In this document: positions 61,994 through 64,000 of the stretch, in pieces
Numbering within the stretch: the first letter of the stretch is position 1
Layout: every line of letters starts with the position of its first letter
NCBI RefSeq assembly: GCF_048268085.1
Contig: NZ_JBLWWF010000013.1
Location: forward strand, 62,001-126,000
Direction: 5' to 3'
Source: Neptunicella sp048268085
Lineage (GTDB): Bacteria; Pseudomonadota; Gammaproteobacteria; Enterobacterales; Alteromonadaceae
Length of the DNA: 64,000 nucleotides
Notes under the pieces: generated by a model
What the model saw: only the letters and a program-made list of their open reading frames with translations
Databases searched by the model: none
Told to the model about the DNA's origin: nothing
Made by a program: the position numbers and the translations under genes

Positions 61994-62068
61994 TTAGCCA
62001 GCGACAACCACCCTTGTATGGGTAATCGTTGTCATCATAATGGTAATGGTACGGATCATTGTTTTCAT
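61994..62068 (-). CDS. thrL: thr operon leader peptide
   Basis: A 24-residue leader, ATG at 62068 to TAA at 61994. It contains seven Thr and four Ile codons, mostly alternating (RTITIMMTTITHT), then RVVVAG. Ribosome stalling at Thr/Ile codons in starved cells would free the downstream RNA from the attenuator hairpin. Same plan as E. coli thrL. Too short for standard gene callers. Confidence 0.92.
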   Translation of the reverse strand: MKTMIRTITIMMTTITHTRVVVAG

Positions 62069-62075
62069 GAGTTGT

Positions 62076-62104
62076 AATCTGCCGTATAGACGTCTAGATG
62101 TCAA
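62076..62104 (-). promoter_or_regulatory. thr operon promoter
   Basis: On the minus strand TTGACA (62099-62104), a 17-nt spacer and CAGATT (62076-62081). The leader ATG is only 8 nt further, so either the transcript has a very short 5' end before the leader peptide or the true -10 is different. The -35 is overlapped by the tandem Met boxes. Confidence 0.4.
62088..62103. promoter_or_regulatory. Two tandem MetJ-like boxes over the thr promoter
   Basis: AGACGTCT (62088-62095, perfect match to the 8-bp Met box) directly followed by AGATGTCA (6 of 8). Tandem 8-mers are how MetJ binds. They cover the -35 region of the thr promoter. Confidence 0.55.
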
Positions 62105-62338
62105 CAGCTTATCGGGAACAAGTTAGATGATTTTTAATAATTATTCACTTTTAACCCTAATTCATTCATTTTTAAGTGCAGTTTCATTTTTTCATATAGC
62201 GCAATTAGCCTTATATATAGAATGACGCATCGGGTGTTCTGCTGGGATTTGGCGAGTGACTAAAAAGTTTCAACAAGTTATTCATCAAACCTAAGATTGT
62301 GATTAATTTTAAGCTAAAAATGCTGTTTCGGTTTTCAG

Positions 62339-63478
62339 TTAGTCCAGTGTGCGTCGATATCGAAGTATCGCTATTGCAGTTAAAATAATGGTGAATAATA
62401 AAATGGCGTATAGTTCATTGGTTAAATCTGGCAGTTGCGCCCCTTTTAGCATGACTCCCCGGACAATTCTCAAGAAATGAGTTAAAGGTAATGTTTGGCC
62501 AATGTACTGTGCCCAATCCGGCATGCCACGAAACGGAAACATAAAACCAGATAACAATATCGAGGGAAGAAAGAAGAAAAAGGTGAGTTGCATTGCTTCC
62601 ATTTGTGATTTGGCAATAGTCGAGAACGTAAACCCCAACGCCAGATTAGCCACGATAAAAATCCCTACTCCCACCGTCAGTAACATCACCGAACCGGTAA
62701 AAGGAACGGTAAAAACATAATGTGCGGCCAATAGCACTACCAACGTCTGTACTATCCCCACTAAGGTATAGGGCATAATTTTACCTAACATCACTTCGGA
62801 AGGTTTGGCAGGCAATGCCAGCAAGTTTTCCATCGTACCCCGCTCGGCCTCGCGGGTCATCGCAATCGCGGTGATCATGACCGATGTCATAGTCAGGATA
62901 ACCCCTAGTAATCCGGGCACAATATTGTATTGGGTAATCCCTTCAGGGTTATAGGAGCGATGTAACACCACATCAACAGGAGGTGGATCGGCTTTAAATT
63001 GTGCCAGTGTGCCAACTAACTCATATCGAAGCGCCTGATTAACTATGGTACTGGCACGGGAAACCGCATTGGAAGACGCCGAAGGATCGGTTGCATCAGC
63101 TTCAATCAATAACTGTGGATGCTCCCCCCTTAGCAGCTTACGGGTAAATCCGGCCGGAATGGTCACAATAAACGCTACCTTTCCCTGAATAAGCAGGTTT
63201 TGCCCTTGTTCCGCATTAGATGACGTTGTCACCAACTTAAAATAGCCGGAATTTTCCAAACCAGCGAGAATGGTTCTGACAATGGGTGTTTGTTCTTCTG
63301 CTTGCACCGCAGTTGGAAGGTGTTTGGGATCAGTATTAATCGCGAAACCAAATAAAATAAGCTGCACGACAGGGATCACCAACATCATCGCAAAGGTTAA
63401 TTTATCGCGACGCATCTGGATCAATTCCTTAATAAAGATGCCGCTGACGCGAGAGTAACTCCCTTTTATCCAGTTCAC
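62339..63478 (-). CDS. ABC-2 type transporter permease (YhhJ/YbhR-like)
   Basis: A 379-residue exporter permease: first helix LTFAMMLVIPVVQLILFGFAI, a large periplasmic domain (55-180), then five helices with the ABC-2 signature AERGTMENLLALPAKPSEVMLGKIMPYTLVGIVQTLVVL, and QMEAMQLTFFFFLPSILLSGFMFPFRGMPDWAQYIGQTLPLTHFLRIVRGVMLKG. The GTG start directly follows the ATPase stop. Such exporters pump out drugs or other hydrophobic compounds, usually with a membrane-fusion protein encoded upstream, here outside the window. Confidence 0.88.
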   Translation of the reverse strand: MNWIKGSYSRVSGIFIKELIQMRRDKLTFAMMLVIPVVQLILFGFAINTDPKHLPTAVQAEEQTPIVRTILAGLENSGYFKLVTTSSNAEQGQNLLIQGKVAFIVTIPAGFTRKLLRGEHPQLLIEADATDPSASSNAVSRASTIVNQALRYELVGTLAQFKADPPPVDVVLHRSYNPEGITQYNIVPGLLGVILTMTSVMITAIAMTREAERGTMENLLALPAKPSEVMLGKIMPYTLVGIVQTLVVLLAAHYVFTVPFTGSVMLLTVGVGIFIVANLALGFTFSTIAKSQMEAMQLTFFFFLPSILLSGFMFPFRGMPDWAQYIGQTLPLTHFLRIVRGVMLKGAQLPDLTNELYAILLFTIILTAIAILRYRRTLD

Positions 63479-64000
63479 TTAGTGCTGCCTGTTGTCTTGT
63501 CCGGCTTTAGCCATCAAGGAAATAAACGCATCTTCCAGCGTTGCATCAACCTGCGAAGATTGCATATTACTTTTGATATGTTTATCAATGGCATTTTTAA
63601 TCTGTTCTGATTGGGTGCCACTAACATGCAACGCGGCGCCAAAATATGCTGCATTTGACACCCCCGGCTCGTTGCGAATTGCATCAGCAACAGTTCTAAC
63701 TTCATTACCCCGTATTTGATAGGTGACGATATCGGATTGTTCGATAATATCCGCCACTGTCCCTTGAGTGAGTAATTTTCCATTAGCCAGATAAACAATA
63801 CGGTCACAACGCTCAGCCTCATCCATATAATGAGTCGATACCAACACGGTTAAACCCGCTAGCGACATCCGGTGGATTTCATCCCAGAAATCACGCCGCG
63901 CTTGCGGATCGACTCCCGCAGTTGGTTCATCCAACAATAAAAGTTTAGGATTGGACATGGTAACGGCGGCCAAAGCTAGTCTTTGTTTCCATCCGCCAGA
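63479..64000 (-). CDS. ABC transporter ATP-binding protein, C-terminal part (cut by window edge)
   Basis: The frame is open to base 64000. The visible part begins with the ABC signature SGGWKQRLALAAVTMSNPKLLLLDEPTAGVDPQARRDFW, so Walker B (LLLLDEP) and the D-loop follow it, then the switch His in VLVSTHYMDEAERCDRI. The C-terminal tail (about 90 residues) is the regulatory part typical for drug-export ATPases. Partner of the downstream permease. The Walker A half lies beyond the window. Confidence 0.9.
   Translation of the reverse strand, partial: SGGWKQRLALAAVTMSNPKLLLLDEPTAGVDPQARRDFWDEIHRMSLAGLTVLVSTHYMDEAERCDRIVYLANGKLLTQGTVADIIEQSDIVTYQIRGNEVRTVADAIRNEPGVSNAAYFGAALHVSGTQSEQIKNAIDKHIKSNMQSSQVDATLEDAFISLMAKAGQDNRQH

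Noticed and set aside
1..64000. tRNA, rRNA, insertion sequences or prophage
   Set aside because: No cloverleaf, rRNA segment, transposase or phage structural gene was seen on either strand.

Overview
The window looks like chromosome of a marine-type gammaproteobacterium, most likely Alteromonadales. Supporting signs are the proC-yggT-DUF4426 cluster beside pilT/pilU, the large TonB-dependent receptors, a sulfated-exopolysaccharide locus and a moderate GC content. This placement is inference; there is no rRNA or tRNA gene in the window to test it.

Layout. (1) 1-12.1 kb: a polysaccharide locus. A plus-strand operon has a Wzy-like polymerase/ligase (cut by the left edge), a Wzx-like flippase, two sulfotransferases and three glycosyltransferases, mostly with 1-8 nt overlaps. 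A convergent minus-strand operon has a secreted beta-helix protein, a third sulfotransferase and an acyltransferase. (2) 12.2-16.1 kb: an FCD-type GntR regulator and a TonB-dependent receptor with a 14-bp palindrome upstream. (3) 16.2-30.7 kb: a complete type I-E CRISPR-Cas locus on the minus strand. Reading from high to low coordinates it runs: WYL regulator, a dyad, two small unrecognised genes (a 45-aa membrane protein and a 93-aa zinc-ribbon-like protein) that overlap each other and cas3, then cas3, cas8e, cse2, cas7e, cas5e, cas6e, a toxin-antitoxin pair with its own palindromic operator, cas1, cas2, an AT-rich leader with a 29-nt dyad, and a 60-repeat array. (4) 30.9-37.4 kb: srmB, a split-borosin-like pair (backbone N-methyltransferase homologue plus a 59-aa candidate precursor peptide, the latter in no obvious annotated family), a GGDEF protein, a TonB-C-terminal protein, a cyclophilin and a small conserved protein. 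(5) 37.4-45.3 kb: a cyanophycin / beta-aspartyl dipeptide use cluster (secreted cyanophycinase, TonB receptor, YfcC-type carrier, isoaspartyl dipeptidase). (6) 45.3-56.4 kb: housekeeping genes (DUF2007, pilU, pilT, yggS, proC, yggT, DUF4426, yaaA, macrodomain, tal, pgi, GAF histidine kinase, DUF3545). (7) 56.4-64 kb: ung, then thrC-thrB-thrA read from the thr leader peptide and attenuator, with two tandem MetJ-like boxes over the promoter, and an ABC-2 exporter running off the right edge.

The most interesting items are the borosin-like RiPP pair, the two coupled small genes heading the cas operon with a WYL regulator beside them, and the toxin-antitoxin module placed between the interference and adaptation genes. 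All functional claims come from reading the sequence and family knowledge; no database search was run.
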